A stretch of DNA of 64,000 bases from Microbacteriaceae bacterium UBA1487 (GCA_002325245.1 DCRR01000014.1:10351-74350); one strand, 5' to 3'. Positions 53,237 through 61,930 are shown, counted from the first letter of the stretch. Notes: generated by a model from the sequence alone, not told the origin. Program-made: numbers and translations.

Positions 53237-55201
53237 ATGCTCAGCCGGACCGCCGCCGTCTTCGCCGCCGCCGGCATCGTGCTCGCGAGCCCGCTCGCCG
53301 CTGCCGCCGCGCCGATGACCGACCCGGTCGATCTCGGCGGCGCCTACGTGTACGACTCCACCGGCGTCGTGGGCACCGACAGCGCCGCCGTGATCGCGGC
53401 GCTCGACGAGCTGTACGAGAGCACCCGCTCGCAGCTCTTCGTGGTCATCGTCGACCGGTTCACGGGCGCGGCGGACGACCAGTCGTGGGTCGACACGAGC
53501 GCCGAGCTGAGCGGGCTCGGCGACGCCGACGCGCTGCTGGCGATCGCCGTCGACGATCGCACCTTCCGCTGGTCGGTGAGCGAGTCGTATCCACTCAGCG
53601 ATGCCGCTCTCGACGAGATCGCCCAGGAGCGGCTGGTGCCGGAGCTGCGCCAGGACCGCTGGGCGACGGGCATCATCGGCTTCGCCGAGGGGCTGTCCGA
53701 GTCGATGAGCGACGGCCCGTCGCTGCTGCTCCCGGTTCTCGGCGGCGTCGCCGCGCTGGGCATCGGCACGGCCGTGGTCGTCGCGGTGCGGCGGCGGCGC
53801 CGAGGCGCCGAGCTCGCGCCGGGTGAGCAGAGCCAGGCTCAGCTGGATCGCACGGCGGGAAGCCTCCTCGTGGAGCTGGACGATGCTCTCCGCGAGAGCG
53901 AAGAGGAGCTGGGCTTCGCGGAGGCCCAGTTCGGAGCCGCGGCGACCGCCGAGTTCCGCGCCGCGCTGGAGTCGGCCCGCGACCAGGTGCGGCAGGCCTT
54001 CGCGATCCGGCAGCGTCTCGACGACGCCGACGCCGAGACCTCGGAGGAGCGTCGTGCGCTCACCCTCGAGCTGATCGAGCTGTGCACGGCCGCGGACGCC
54101 GCGCTCGACACCCACGCCGACGCCTTCGAGCAGCTGCGCGACCTCGAGGCGAACGCGCAGGCGATGCTCGCCGACCTGACCAACGCCCAGGGTGCACTGC
54201 CCGGCCGCCTCGCGACGGCCGCGACCACGCGCGACCGGCTCGGCGAGCGCTACGGTACGGAGGCCATCGCCTCGATCGCGGGCGCGGTCGAGCAGGCTCG
54301 CGAGCTCGAGTCTTTCGCGGCCGCCTCCCTCGGCTCGGCTCGCGAGCAGCTCGCCGCGGGGCAGTCCAGCGAGGCCGCCCTCTCGGTGCGCGCAGCGCAG
54401 CAGTCGATCGCCCAGGCGGAGCAGCTCGCGCTCAGCGTGGAGACGCTCGACGCCGAGCTGCCCAAGGCGGTGGAGCGGCGCGACGCCGCGGCCGCCGACC
54501 TCCGCGCCGATCTCGGCGAGGCCGCGGCGCTGCGCACGAGCGCGGCCGGCGCGGTCGACGCGCCAGCCCTCGCCGCCGCGATCGCGACCGCCGAGGCCGC
54601 CCTGGCGGGCCTCGGCGCCCAGGACCCCGCCGGCGCGCTGGCGGCACTCGATTCCGCGGACGCGGGGCTCGCGACGACGCTGACCGCCGTCCGCGAGCGA
54701 CAGGAGCGCCAGGCCCGGGCTCGGCAGCAGCTGGCGCGCACACGCGAGACGGCACTGGATCAGATCTCGAGCGCGCACTCCTTCATCTCGACCCGACGCG
54801 GCGGCATCGGTGCGGCCGCCCGCACGCGCGTGGCGGAGGCCGAACGCCGTCTGGCGCGCGCCGCGGCGCTCGAGAAGGACGATGCCGAGGCGGCGCTCGA
54901 GGAGGCCCGTCTCGCGGCGGACAACGCGCGCGAAGCGCTCCGGCTGGCGCGCGCCGACGTCGCCGGCTTCGCGAGCTCGACCGGATCCCGAGCCGCGCCG
55001 GATCTCGGCGCCGCCCTGCTCGGCGGACTGCTCGGCGGAAGCCTCTCCGGATCATCTCGCGGCGGACGCTCCGGCAGCATTCGCGGAGGCGCGCGCGGCG
55101 GCTTCGGCGGTGCGTCCCGCCGCTCGTCCAGCTCGTCCTCGCGCCGGTCCGCCCCGCGCGCTCGCCGCTCCGGCCGCCGCGGAGGCGGCGGACGCTTCTA
55201 G
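53237..55201 (+). CDS. TPM-domain membrane protein with long coiled coil
   Basis: 654 residues. Signal peptide (~1-25), an outer TPM domain (~30-155; VYDSTGVVG, LFVVIVDRFTG, DDQSWVDTSAE, ALLAIAVDDRTFRW), a membrane helix (~160-182), then ~400 residues of Ala/Glu/Arg-rich coiled coil in the cytoplasm. The C-terminal ~60 residues are Gly/Ser/Arg-rich low complexity, very basic, possibly binding nucleic acid or membrane. Followed 30 bases later by pspA. TPM proteins are thought to act in envelope or photosystem protein quality control. Confidence 0.9.
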   Translation: MLSRTAAVFAAAGIVLASPLAAAAAPMTDPVDLGGAYVYDSTGVVGTDSAAVIAALDELYESTRSQLFVVIVDRFTGAADDQSWVDTSAELSGLGDADALLAIAVDDRTFRWSVSESYPLSDAALDEIAQERLVPELRQDRWATGIIGFAEGLSESMSDGPSLLLPVLGGVAALGIGTAVVVAVRRRRRGAELAPGEQSQAQLDRTAGSLLVELDDALRESEEELGFAEAQFGAAATAEFRAALESARDQVRQAFAIRQRLDDADAETSEERRALTLELIELCTAADAALDTHADAFEQLRDLEANAQAMLADLTNAQGALPGRLATAATTRDRLGERYGTEAIASIAGAVEQARELESFAAASLGSAREQLAAGQSSEAALSVRAAQQSIAQAEQLALSVETLDAELPKAVERRDAAAADLRADLGEAAALRTSAAGAVDAPALAAAIATAEAALAGLGAQDPAGALAALDSADAGLATTLTAVRERQERQARARQQLARTRETALDQISSAHSFISTRRGGIGAAARTRVAEAERRLARAAALEKDDAEAALEEARLAADNAREALRLARADVAGFASSTGSRAAPDLGAALLGGLLGGSLSGSSRGGRSGSIRGGARGGFGGASRRSSSSSSRRSAPRARRSGRRGGGGRF

Positions 55202-55231
55202 ACCCCATCCATCCACTCAGAAAGGCACACC

Positions 55232-55957
55232 ATGGCAAAGCAATCGATCCTGGGCCGCATCTCGCAGCTCATGCGCGCCAACATCCACGCGCTGCTCGAC
55301 CAGGCGGAAGACCCCGAGCTCATGCTCGACCAGCTGGTCCGCGACTACACCAACTCCATCGCGGAGGCGGAGAGCGCCGTCGCGCAGACGATCGGCAACC
55401 TCCGGCTGATGGAGCAGGACCACGCCGAGGACGTCGCCGCCGCCACCGACTGGGGCCGCAAGGCGCTCGCCGCGAGCACCAAGGCCGACGAGCTGCGCGC
55501 CGCGGGCGACACCGCGGACGCGGACAAGTTCGACAAGCTCGCGAAGATCGCACTCGGCAAGCAGCTCGCGGCCGAGAACGAGGCCAAGTCCGCCGAGCCG
55601 ACGATCGCCTCGCAGAACGAGGTCGTCGCCAAGCTGAAGGACGGCCTCGACGGGATGCGCTCGCGCCTGGGCGAGCTGACCGCCAAGCGCAACGAGCTGG
55701 TGGCGCGCTCCAAGACGGCAGCCGCTCAGAGCCAGGTGCACGACGCCATCAAGAGCATCGACGTGCTCGACCCGACGAGCGAGATCGGTCGCTTCGAAGA
55801 GAAGGTGCGTCGTGAGGAGGCCAAGGTCCTCGGCCAGCAGGAGCTCGCCGCGTCGAGCCTCGACGCGCAGTTCGAGAGCCTGGAGGACCTCGACAAGCAG
55901 GTCGAGATCGAGGCCCGACTGGCGGCGCTCAAGTCGGGCGGCGCGATCGGGGCATAG
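55232..55957 (+). CDS. pspA: PspA/IM30-family envelope stress protein
   Basis: 241 residues, almost entirely helical. N-terminal SILGRISQLMRANIHALLDQAEDPELMLDQL is the PspA signature. The middle follows the usual coiled coil. PspA/Vipp1 proteins belong to the ESCRT-III fold and form rods that protect stressed membranes. It is co-transcribed with the TPM gene, a pairing seen in other actinobacteria. Confidence 0.95.
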   Translation: MAKQSILGRISQLMRANIHALLDQAEDPELMLDQLVRDYTNSIAEAESAVAQTIGNLRLMEQDHAEDVAAATDWGRKALAASTKADELRAAGDTADADKFDKLAKIALGKQLAAENEAKSAEPTIASQNEVVAKLKDGLDGMRSRLGELTAKRNELVARSKTAAAQSQVHDAIKSIDVLDPTSEIGRFEEKVRREEAKVLGQQELAASSLDAQFESLEDLDKQVEIEARLAALKSGGAIGA

Positions 55958-56004
55958 ATCGCCATGCCTGCGCAGATCCTCGGGGCGCCGTCAGCGCGCG
56001 GACG

Positions 56005-56010
56005 TAGAGT
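56005..56010 (+). promoter_or_regulatory. -10 box of the arginase-family gene, leaderless type
   Basis: TAGAGT, six bases, GTG. It supports the GTG at 56017 as start. Confidence 0.45.
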
Positions 56011-56016
56011 GGCGGG

Positions 56017-56856
56017 GTGAGCGTGCGCTACCTCGTTGTGCCGCAATGGCAAGGGTCGCCGTCCGATCGAGCGATGACGCTCATCGACGGCGCCCGCGCC
56101 ATCGCGAGCGACCTGCCCAGCAGCGTGACGACCACCCTCGAGGTGCCGCTGGAGGCGGGCGATGCCGAGGGCACGGGCATCCATCGGCACAGCTCGCTGC
56201 GACTCGTGCAGCAGCGTGTCGCGCTCGCGCTGCACGACGAGCAGTCGCCCGTCATCATGATCGGCGGCGACTGCGCGGTCAGCTACCCGGCGGTGCGGCA
56301 CGCGGCCGCGCTGGGAAGCCCCGGCGACCTCGCTCTCGTCTGGTTCGATGCCCACGGCGACGCCAACTCGGTCGAGACCTCGACCTCGGGCGCGTTCGCC
56401 GGGATGACCGTCCGCGCTCTCGCGGACGACGGCATCGTCGCGGCGTCGCGGATCGTACTCGCGGGCACGCGCGCCTGGGACGACGCCGAGCGGCGCTGGG
56501 TCGCCGAGACGGGCGTCCACACGATCGCCGCCGACGCGATCGGCGCGGCCGGTCCGGTGCTCGACGCCGTTCGGGCGACCGGGGCCTCCCGCCTGTACCT
56601 GCACATCGATCTGGATGTGCTCGACCCCGCCGAGATCAGCTCCACCGCGTGGGCGGAGCCGTTCGGCGCCAGCGTCGACGGCCTTCTCGCCGCGCTGCGC
56701 GAGCTGCGCGAGCGCTACGTGCTCGCCGGGGCCACGATCGCCGGGTTCTCGCCGCGTGATCCCGAGTCCACGGCGGGCGACCTCGCCACGGTGCTGCGCA
56801 TTCTCGCGGCGCTCACCGCGCGCGGGAGCCAGCCGCGCGACGGAGCCGACGGGTAG
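56017..56856 (+). CDS. Arginase/agmatinase-family protein
   Basis: 279 residues. Dinuclear Mn site: DAHGD with Asp111, His113, Asp115, and the late HIDLDVLDP. The first His ligand (GGDHS in classical arginase) is Cys86 (IGGDCAVSY), a substitution found in some family branches, so substrate and metal use may differ. It could hydrolyse a guanidino compound or act on formimino substrates. The gene ends within the promoter of the next gene. Confidence 0.85.
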   Translation: MSVRYLVVPQWQGSPSDRAMTLIDGARAIASDLPSSVTTTLEVPLEAGDAEGTGIHRHSSLRLVQQRVALALHDEQSPVIMIGGDCAVSYPAVRHAAALGSPGDLALVWFDAHGDANSVETSTSGAFAGMTVRALADDGIVAASRIVLAGTRAWDDAERRWVAETGVHTIAADAIGAAGPVLDAVRATGASRLYLHIDLDVLDPAEISSTAWAEPFGASVDGLLAALRELRERYVLAGATIAGFSPRDPESTAGDLATVLRILAALTARGSQPRDGADG

Positions 56857-56859
56857 CCT
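56854..56859 (+). promoter_or_regulatory. -10 box of the disulfide oxidoreductase gene
   Basis: TAGCCT, six bases, ATG. The TAG of the box is also the stop codon of the arginase-like gene. Confidence 0.4.
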
Positions 56860-56865
56860 CGACGG

Positions 56866-58281
56866 ATGACAGCGCGCGAATACGACGTCATCGTGATCGG
56901 CGCGGGCGCGGTCGGCGAGAACGTCGCAGACCGCACCGTGCAGGGTGGCCTGAGCACCGTGATCGTCGAGGCGGAGCTCGTCGGCGGCGAATGCTCCTAC
57001 TGGGCGTGTATGCCCTCGAAGGCGCTGCTTCGGGCCGGAACGGTGCTGCGCGCCGCGCGCGCTGTCGAGGGGGCGAGCGCCGCGGTGACCGGCGAGATCG
57101 ACCCCCCAGGGGTTCTGGCGCGGCGCGACCGCATCGTGCACGACTGGAGCGACGACTCCCAGGTGGCCTGGCTCGACAAGGCCGGCATCGATCTGATCCG
57201 CGGCCACGGTCGCCTGACCGGCCCGCGCGCGGTTCAGGTGACGGCCGCCGACGGCACGGTGACCGAGCTCACCGCCCGCCACGCCGTCGTGCTCAGCACG
57301 GGAAGCGCCGCGCTGCTGCCCGAGATCCCCGGCCTCGCCGAGTCGGCGCCGTGGACGAGCCGTGAGGCGACGAGCGCCAAGACCGTTCCCGAGCGGCTCG
57401 CGATCATCGGCGGAGGCGTGGTCGCCGCCGAGATGGCGACCGCCTACGTCGACCTCGGCGCACACGTGACGCTCCTGGTGCGCAGCACGCTGCTGGGCGA
57501 TCAGGAGCCGTTCGCGGGCGACGCAGTCGCCGAGGCGCTGCGCGCGCGCGGCGCGACCGTGCTGACCGGCGTCGAGCCGACCTCGGTCTCGCGTGACGAC
57601 GACGGCGCGCAGGTTCAGCTCAGCGACGGCTCCCGCCTCGATGTCGACGAGATCATCGTCGCCACCGGCCGGGTTCCGCGAACCGAGGATCTCGGGGTCG
57701 AGACGGCCGGACTCGCCCCCGGCGAGTGGCTCGATGTCGATGACACCCTGCGCGTCCGCGGCGTCGACTGGCTGTACGGCGTGGGCGACGTGAACCACCG
57801 CGCCCTGCTGACGCACCAGGGCAAGTACCAGGCGCGAGCCGCGGGCGATGTCATCGTCGCGCGCGCCACCGGCGCCACGGTCGATGACGCCCCGTGGGGT
57901 CGCCACGTCGCGACCGCCGACGCCCGCGTGGTGCCGCAGGTCACATTCACCGACCCGGAGGTGGCGTCGGTCGGCCTGACCGCCGCCGCGGCCGAGGCGG
58001 CGGGCATCCGCACGCGCGTCGTCGACTACGACCTGTCCTGGGTCGGCGGGGCGACGGCGCAGTCGGACGACTACCGCGGACAGGCGCGCGCGGTGGTCGA
58101 CGAGGATCGGCGCGTGCTGGTCGGCGTCACATTCGTCGGGCCCGAGGTGGGCGAGATGCTGCACGCGGCGACGATCGCAATCGCCGGCGAGGTGCCGCTC
58201 GACCGGCTGTGGCACGCGGTGCCCGCCTATCCGACCGTCAGCGAGGTCTGGCTGCGCTTCCTCGAGACCTATGGGCGCTGA
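56866..58281 (+). CDS. Pyridine nucleotide-disulfide oxidoreductase
   Basis: 471 residues. FAD-binding VIVIGAGAVGENVADRT, redox pair Cys43 and Cys48 (GGECSYWACMPSKALL), NAD(P)-binding LAIIGGGVVAAEMA, ATGRVPRTEDLG. The C-terminal dimer domain ends PAYPTVSEVW: the His of lipoamide dehydrogenases (HPTxSE) is Tyr455. This argues against a true E3 subunit and for a MerA-like or uncharacterised branch. No thiol-specific extra domain is present. It overlaps the next small gene by 11 bases. Confidence 0.9.
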   Translation: MTAREYDVIVIGAGAVGENVADRTVQGGLSTVIVEAELVGGECSYWACMPSKALLRAGTVLRAARAVEGASAAVTGEIDPPGVLARRDRIVHDWSDDSQVAWLDKAGIDLIRGHGRLTGPRAVQVTAADGTVTELTARHAVVLSTGSAALLPEIPGLAESAPWTSREATSAKTVPERLAIIGGGVVAAEMATAYVDLGAHVTLLVRSTLLGDQEPFAGDAVAEALRARGATVLTGVEPTSVSRDDDGAQVQLSDGSRLDVDEIIVATGRVPRTEDLGVETAGLAPGEWLDVDDTLRVRGVDWLYGVGDVNHRALLTHQGKYQARAAGDVIVARATGATVDDAPWGRHVATADARVVPQVTFTDPEVASVGLTAAAAEAAGIRTRVVDYDLSWVGGATAQSDDYRGQARAVVDEDRRVLVGVTFVGPEVGEMLHAATIAIAGEVPLDRLWHAVPAYPTVSEVWLRFLETYGR

Positions 58282-58675
58282 CGGTCGACTCCGCGGCGCC
58301 GCCCGCGCCGTGGTGTGCTGGCCGCCGCTGGCCCGCACCGGGTTCGCCGTCGCGACGGTCTGCGCGTTCCTCTGGGGCTGTCTGTGGCTCGGGCACTTCC
58401 AGCACCGCTCGGGCGTGCACTTCTTCGACAACCTGCCGCGCTGGGCGTTCGGGCGCGGCGGCACGACGATCGGGGCGATCTATCTGACGCGCACGAGCAC
58501 GAGCGAGGCGGTGCTCGCGCACGAGCGCGTGCACGTGGAGCAATGGCGCCGCTACGGGCTCGCCTTCATTCCGCTGTACCTGGCGGCGGGTCGCGAGGCG
58601 ACCCGCAACCGTTTCGAGATCGAGGCGGGGCTGGAGCGCGGCGGCTACGTGCGGCGGGGCGTCAGTCGCTCGTGA
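58271..58675 (+). CDS. Small membrane-associated HExxH protein
   Basis: 134 residues. One hydrophobic helix (~20-42), then a soluble tail with HERVHVEQWRRYG, an HExxH zinc motif near residue 83, followed by YLAAGREATRNRFEIEAG, where the Glu could be the third ligand. The ATG overlaps the oxidoreductase end by 11 bases, so translation is probably coupled. Similar short proteins occur in actinobacteria as hypothetical proteins. A tiny metalloprotease or zinc-binding membrane protein; not proven. Confidence 0.75.
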   Translation: MGADGRLRGAARAVVCWPPLARTGFAVATVCAFLWGCLWLGHFQHRSGVHFFDNLPRWAFGRGGTTIGAIYLTRTSTSEAVLAHERVHVEQWRRYGLAFIPLYLAAGREATRNRFEIEAGLERGGYVRRGVSRS

Positions 58676-59015
58676 GCACGCGGGCGGCGCGATCACCGGT
58701 GAACCAGGCGTAGACGCGGTGCGTGCGTGCGGCGTCAGTCGGCAGCATCTCGGCGAGCCACGCCTCGGCGGCGCGCACCGACGACTGCCCCCGATCGGCG
58801 TCGAGCCAGGTGACGCAGACGCGCCCCGGTGCACGGAGCTCGCGCGGAGCCGCGCCCGCACGCGACTCGAGGAAGACCTGGCCGCGGCTGCGCGGCGGCA
58901 GCGTCTGGAGCACCGTCTCGACCAGCTCGAGGTCGTCCGCTCGCGCGGCGAGCAGCACGACGTCGCCGGAATCGGGGTTCCAGGAGATCGTGGCCGGCAG
59001 CAGGTCAGAGAGCAT
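58662..59015 (-). CDS. Stand-alone SIP domain protein
   Basis: 117 residues from ATG 59015, with GGAGG five bases upstream. It matches only the C-terminal NAD(P)H-binding half of siderophore-interacting proteins (VLLAARADDLELVETVLQTLP, VCVTWLDADRG, HRVYAWFTGDRAARVL). The FAD-binding half is missing from the start, with no remnant upstream. It may need a separate flavoprotein partner to reduce ferric siderophores. An iron box lies upstream. It overlaps the convergent HExxH gene by 14 bases. Confidence 0.85.
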   Translation of the reverse strand: MLSDLLPATISWNPDSGDVVLLAARADDLELVETVLQTLPPRSRGQVFLESRAGAAPRELRAPGRVCVTWLDADRGQSSVRAAEAWLAEMLPTDAARTHRVYAWFTGDRAARVLTSD

Positions 59016-59030
59016 CATCACCTCCAGTAT

Positions 59031-59054
59031 AGGTAAGGCTTGGCTAACTTACCT
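59031..59054 (-). promoter_or_regulatory. DtxR/IdeR-like iron box upstream of the SIP gene
   Basis: AGGTAAG-N10-CTTACCT dyad, containing AGGTAAGGCT and GGCTAACTTACC, close to the DtxR consensus TTAGGTTAGGCTAACCTAA. It overlaps the likely promoter, whose -10 TATACT is at 59026-59031 (minus). Confidence 0.6.
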
Positions 59055-59083
59055 GACCGCGAGCATCGCGCTGCCCGAGCGCG

Positions 59084-60508
59084 CTACCACTGCGGCGGGT
59101 GGCGGCGGTCCCAGCGCAGTCGTCGTTCGAGCTGCGCTCCGATGGCGAGCAGCACGTCCTCGCGGCCGGGGCGCCCGATCAGCTGCACCCCCATCGGGAT
59201 GCCCTCCGCCGTGCGCGCAACCGGGAGCGCGAGCGCGGGAAGCCCCGCCACGTTGACCATGCTCGTGTACGGGCTCACGCGCACCTGCTGCGCGAAGTTG
59301 CGTTCGGCATCCGCCGCGTCGTACCAGCCGAGCATCGGCGGCACGACGGCGAGCGCGGGCGTCAGCACGGCGTCGAAGGGCGCGAAGCGGGTGATCAGCC
59401 GGCGCTCGAACAGCGCGGCGAACTGCAGCGCCTCTCCGAGCTCCCGCGCGGTCATCGCGCGCCCCCGGCCGATCAGCCAACGAGTCAGGGGCTCGGTGAG
59501 CGCCACCGCATTCCCGTCGAGCGGGACGCCGGCCGCCGCCGCCTGCCACAGCCGCGAGAACATCCGCGGGTAGTCGGGCTCCGGGGCGAGCGTGAGCCCT
59601 TCGACCCCGTGCCCGATCGCGGAGAGCTCGGCGGTCGCGAGATCGAGCGCGGCCCGCGCCTCGGGGTCGAGACCGACCTCGAAGTCGCCCGCCCACGGCG
59701 AGTCGGTCGTGACGCCCACCTGGAACCGCCCCTCCCCGCGCACGGCGGCGTTGAGGAACGCGCCCCCGTCCCAGCTCGGGGCGGCCGTCGCATGTCGATA
59801 CGGGGTCGCACCGACCAGGGCGTCGAGCACGAGCGCCGCGTCGGCGACGGTTCGGGTGAGCGGACCGTGCGTGACCAGCCCCCCGAGCGAGGCGAAGCCC
59901 GCGGCGCTCGGGATGCGACCGCGCGCGGGCTTCAGCCCGACGAGACCGGTCGCGGCGGCGGGGATGCGGATCGATCCCCCGCCGTCGGAGCCGGGCGCGA
60001 AGGGCAGGAGCCCCGCGGCCACCGCGGCCGCCGCGCCTCCACTGGATCCCCCCACCCCGAGCGCGCGGTCGTAGGGGCTGCGGACGGGGCGTCCGGCGAG
60101 CGGCTCCGTGTATCCAGCGAGACCGAACTCCGGGGTCGCGGTCTTGCCCAGGCTCACGGCACCCGCGACATCGAAGGCGAGCGCGATGTCGTCGGAGGCG
60201 TCGGGAACGACGTCGGCCATCGTCCGCGAGCCGTACCGCGTCGGCACGCCGGCGCGCGCGACCAGGTCCTTATCGGCGAAGGGCAGGCCCCACAGCGCCG
60301 ACGCCCGCGACACCGGCGACTCCGCGTCCGCCAGCGATGTCGCGCGCGCGAGGGCGCGATCCGCTGTCACCTCCGTGAAGGCCCCCAGCTCGGGATCCAG
60401 GCGCGCGATCCGCTCGAGGTAGTGCTCGGCGAGCTCCCGCGGCGTCCAGTCGCCGCGGCGCACGCCGTCGAGCTGCTCGGTCGCGCTGAGGTGATGCAGT
60501 TCGAACAC
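59084..60508 (-). CDS. Amidase signature-family hydrolase
   Basis: 474 residues, GTG start. Amidase signature with the Ser-cisSer-Lys triad: first Lys in FADKDLVARAG, then GGSSGGAAAAVAAGLLPF and GSDGGGSIRIPAAATGLVGLKP. The family includes amidases, indoleacetamide hydrolase and GatA. The lack of gatB and gatC nearby argues for a free-standing amidase of unknown substrate. TAGGCT ends six bases before the start. Confidence 0.93.
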   Translation of the reverse strand: MFELHHLSATEQLDGVRRGDWTPRELAEHYLERIARLDPELGAFTEVTADRALARATSLADAESPVSRASALWGLPFADKDLVARAGVPTRYGSRTMADVVPDASDDIALAFDVAGAVSLGKTATPEFGLAGYTEPLAGRPVRSPYDRALGVGGSSGGAAAAVAAGLLPFAPGSDGGGSIRIPAAATGLVGLKPARGRIPSAAGFASLGGLVTHGPLTRTVADAALVLDALVGATPYRHATAAPSWDGGAFLNAAVRGEGRFQVGVTTDSPWAGDFEVGLDPEARAALDLATAELSAIGHGVEGLTLAPEPDYPRMFSRLWQAAAAGVPLDGNAVALTEPLTRWLIGRGRAMTARELGEALQFAALFERRLITRFAPFDAVLTPALAVVPPMLGWYDAADAERNFAQQVRVSPYTSMVNVAGLPALALPVARTAEGIPMGVQLIGRPGREDVLLAIGAQLERRLRWDRRHPPQW

Positions 60509-60514
60509 GCCTCG

Positions 60515-60520
60515 AGCCTA
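60515..60520 (-). promoter_or_regulatory. -10 box of the amidase gene, leaderless type
   Basis: Minus-strand TAGGCT, CGAGGC, GTG. The same 12 bases precede the VOC-protein start at 63817. Confidence 0.45.
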
Positions 60521-60570
60521 GGTCGCCGCGCTCAGCCCCGCAGAACCTCACCGGAGAAGAACCACCGGGC

Positions 60571-60613
60571 TTGACACCGCAGCGCATGCCTGATTAGTTA
60601 GTTACATGACTAA
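60571..60613 (+). promoter_or_regulatory. Promoter and operator of the GntR-ABC operon
   Basis: TTGACA at 60571-60576 and TAGTTA at 60595-60600, 18 bases apart. The dyad TTAGT-N6-ACTAA (60598-60613) overlaps the -10 and start region, a plausible operator for the first gene product. Confidence 0.6.
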
Positions 60614-60663
60614 TGAACCCGCGAAGCTAGCGCGACGTGGCCACCACCGGGGGGAGGGTGCCC

Positions 60664-61023
60664 GTGGATGAGGGCCGGCCGATCTTCCTGCAGATCGCAG
60701 AGCAGATCGAGAACGACATCATCGCGGGGACGCTGCCCGAGGAATCCCAGGTCCCCTCGACCAATGAGCTCGCCGCCTTTCTGCGCATCAACCCGGCGAC
60801 CGCCGGGAAAGGCATCAACCGGCTCGTTGACGCGGGGATCCTCTACAAGAAAAGGGGCATCGGCATGTTCGTCGCTTCCGGAGCGCGCGCTCAGCTCATC
60901 GCCACGCGGCGCGACCACTTCCGCGAGCAGTACCTCGTCCCGCTGCTGGCCGAGGCCGCGAAGCTCGATATCTCGGCCGAGCAGCTCGCGGGCATGATCC
61001 GCACCACTCCCCCCGCCACCTGA
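60664..61023 (+). CDS. GntR-family regulator, YtrA subfamily
   Basis: 119 residues from the GTG at 60664, which has GGGAGG six bases upstream. DNA-binding winged helix (RPIFLQIAEQIENDI, VPSTNELAAFLRINPATAGKGINRLV). The short C-terminal helical segment (~45 residues) without a ligand domain is typical of YtrA. Such proteins usually repress their own operon and linked ABC transporter. It is the first of three co-transcribed genes. Confidence 0.93.
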   Translation: MDEGRPIFLQIAEQIENDIIAGTLPEESQVPSTNELAAFLRINPATAGKGINRLVDAGILYKKRGIGMFVASGARAQLIATRRDHFREQYLVPLLAEAAKLDISAEQLAGMIRTTPPAT

Positions 61024-61042
61024 TCAGTACGAAGGACACACC

Positions 61043-61930
61043 ATGACCACCATCGCCCGGGTGACCGACGTCACCAAGCGGTTCCGCCACGTCACGGCGG
61101 TCGACGACGTGAGCTTCACCCTCGAGGAGGGGAAGATCTACGGCCTGCTCGGCCGCAACGGCGCCGGCAAGACGACGCTCATGTCGCTGCTCACCGGCCA
61201 GGAGTTCGCCAGCTCCGGCACGATCGAGCTGTATGGCTCCTCGCCCGTTGAGAACGCGCGCGTGCTCGAGCACATCTCGTTCATCAAAGAGAGCCAGCGC
61301 TACCCCGACGACTTCAAGGTGAAGCACATCCTGCGCAGCGCCCCGTGGTTCTTCACCAACTGGGACGCCGAGTACGCGCAGGAGCTCGTCGCCGACTTCC
61401 GCCTGCCGGTCGACCGCAAGATCAAGAAGCTCTCGCGCGGCCAGCTCTCCGCGGTCGGCGTGATCGTCGGGCTCGCCTCGCGTGCTCCCCTGACCTTCTT
61501 CGACGAGCCCTACCTCGGCCTCGACGCCGTCGCCCGTCAGCTGTTCTACGACCGCCTGCTCGCCGACGTCGCGGAGCACCCGCGGACCGTCGTGCTCTCG
61601 ACCCACCTCATCGACGAGGTGAGCAACCTCCTCGAGCACGTTCTCGTGATCGACGAGGGACGCCTTCTCATCGACGAGAGCGCCGAGGATCTGCGCGGCT
61701 CCGCCACCACCCTCGTCGGCGCCGCCTCGGTGGTCGACGGACTCGTCGCCGGTCGCGACGTGATCCACCGCGAGGGGCTCGGCGGCCTCGCCTCCGTGAC
61801 CGTCGGACGGCTGACGGACGCAGAACGAGCCGAGGCTCGCGCGGCGGGCCTGGAGCTGGCCCCCGTCTCGCTTCAGCAGCTCGTCGTCCGCCTGACCAGC
61901 TCGAGCGACAAGGAGTACCTCGCATCATGA
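61043..61930 (+). CDS. ABC transporter ATP-binding protein
   Basis: 295 residues. Walker A GRNGAGKTTLM, signature LSRGQLSAVG (variant of LSGGQ), Walker B PLTFFDEPYLGLD, and H loop STHLID. The C-terminal ~80 residues match the regulatory tail of export-type ATPases such as CcmA/DrrA or YtrB. Co-transcribed with the GntR gene 19 bases before it. Confidence 0.95.
   Translation: MTTIARVTDVTKRFRHVTAVDDVSFTLEEGKIYGLLGRNGAGKTTLMSLLTGQEFASSGTIELYGSSPVENARVLEHISFIKESQRYPDDFKVKHILRSAPWFFTNWDAEYAQELVADFRLPVDRKIKKLSRGQLSAVGVIVGLASRAPLTFFDEPYLGLDAVARQLFYDRLLADVAEHPRTVVLSTHLIDEVSNLLEHVLVIDEGRLLIDESAEDLRGSATTLVGAASVVDGLVAGRDVIHREGLGGLASVTVGRLTDAERAEARAAGLELAPVSLQQLVVRLTSSSDKEYLAS

Noticed and set aside
51758..54778. 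1006-codon minus-strand open frame
   Set aside because: Antisense to the sigma, partner and TPM genes, which have clear domains, ribosome sites and a promoter.
55726..58464. 912-codon minus-strand open frame
   Set aside because: Antisense to the arginase-like and disulfide oxidoreductase genes; no recognisable motif.
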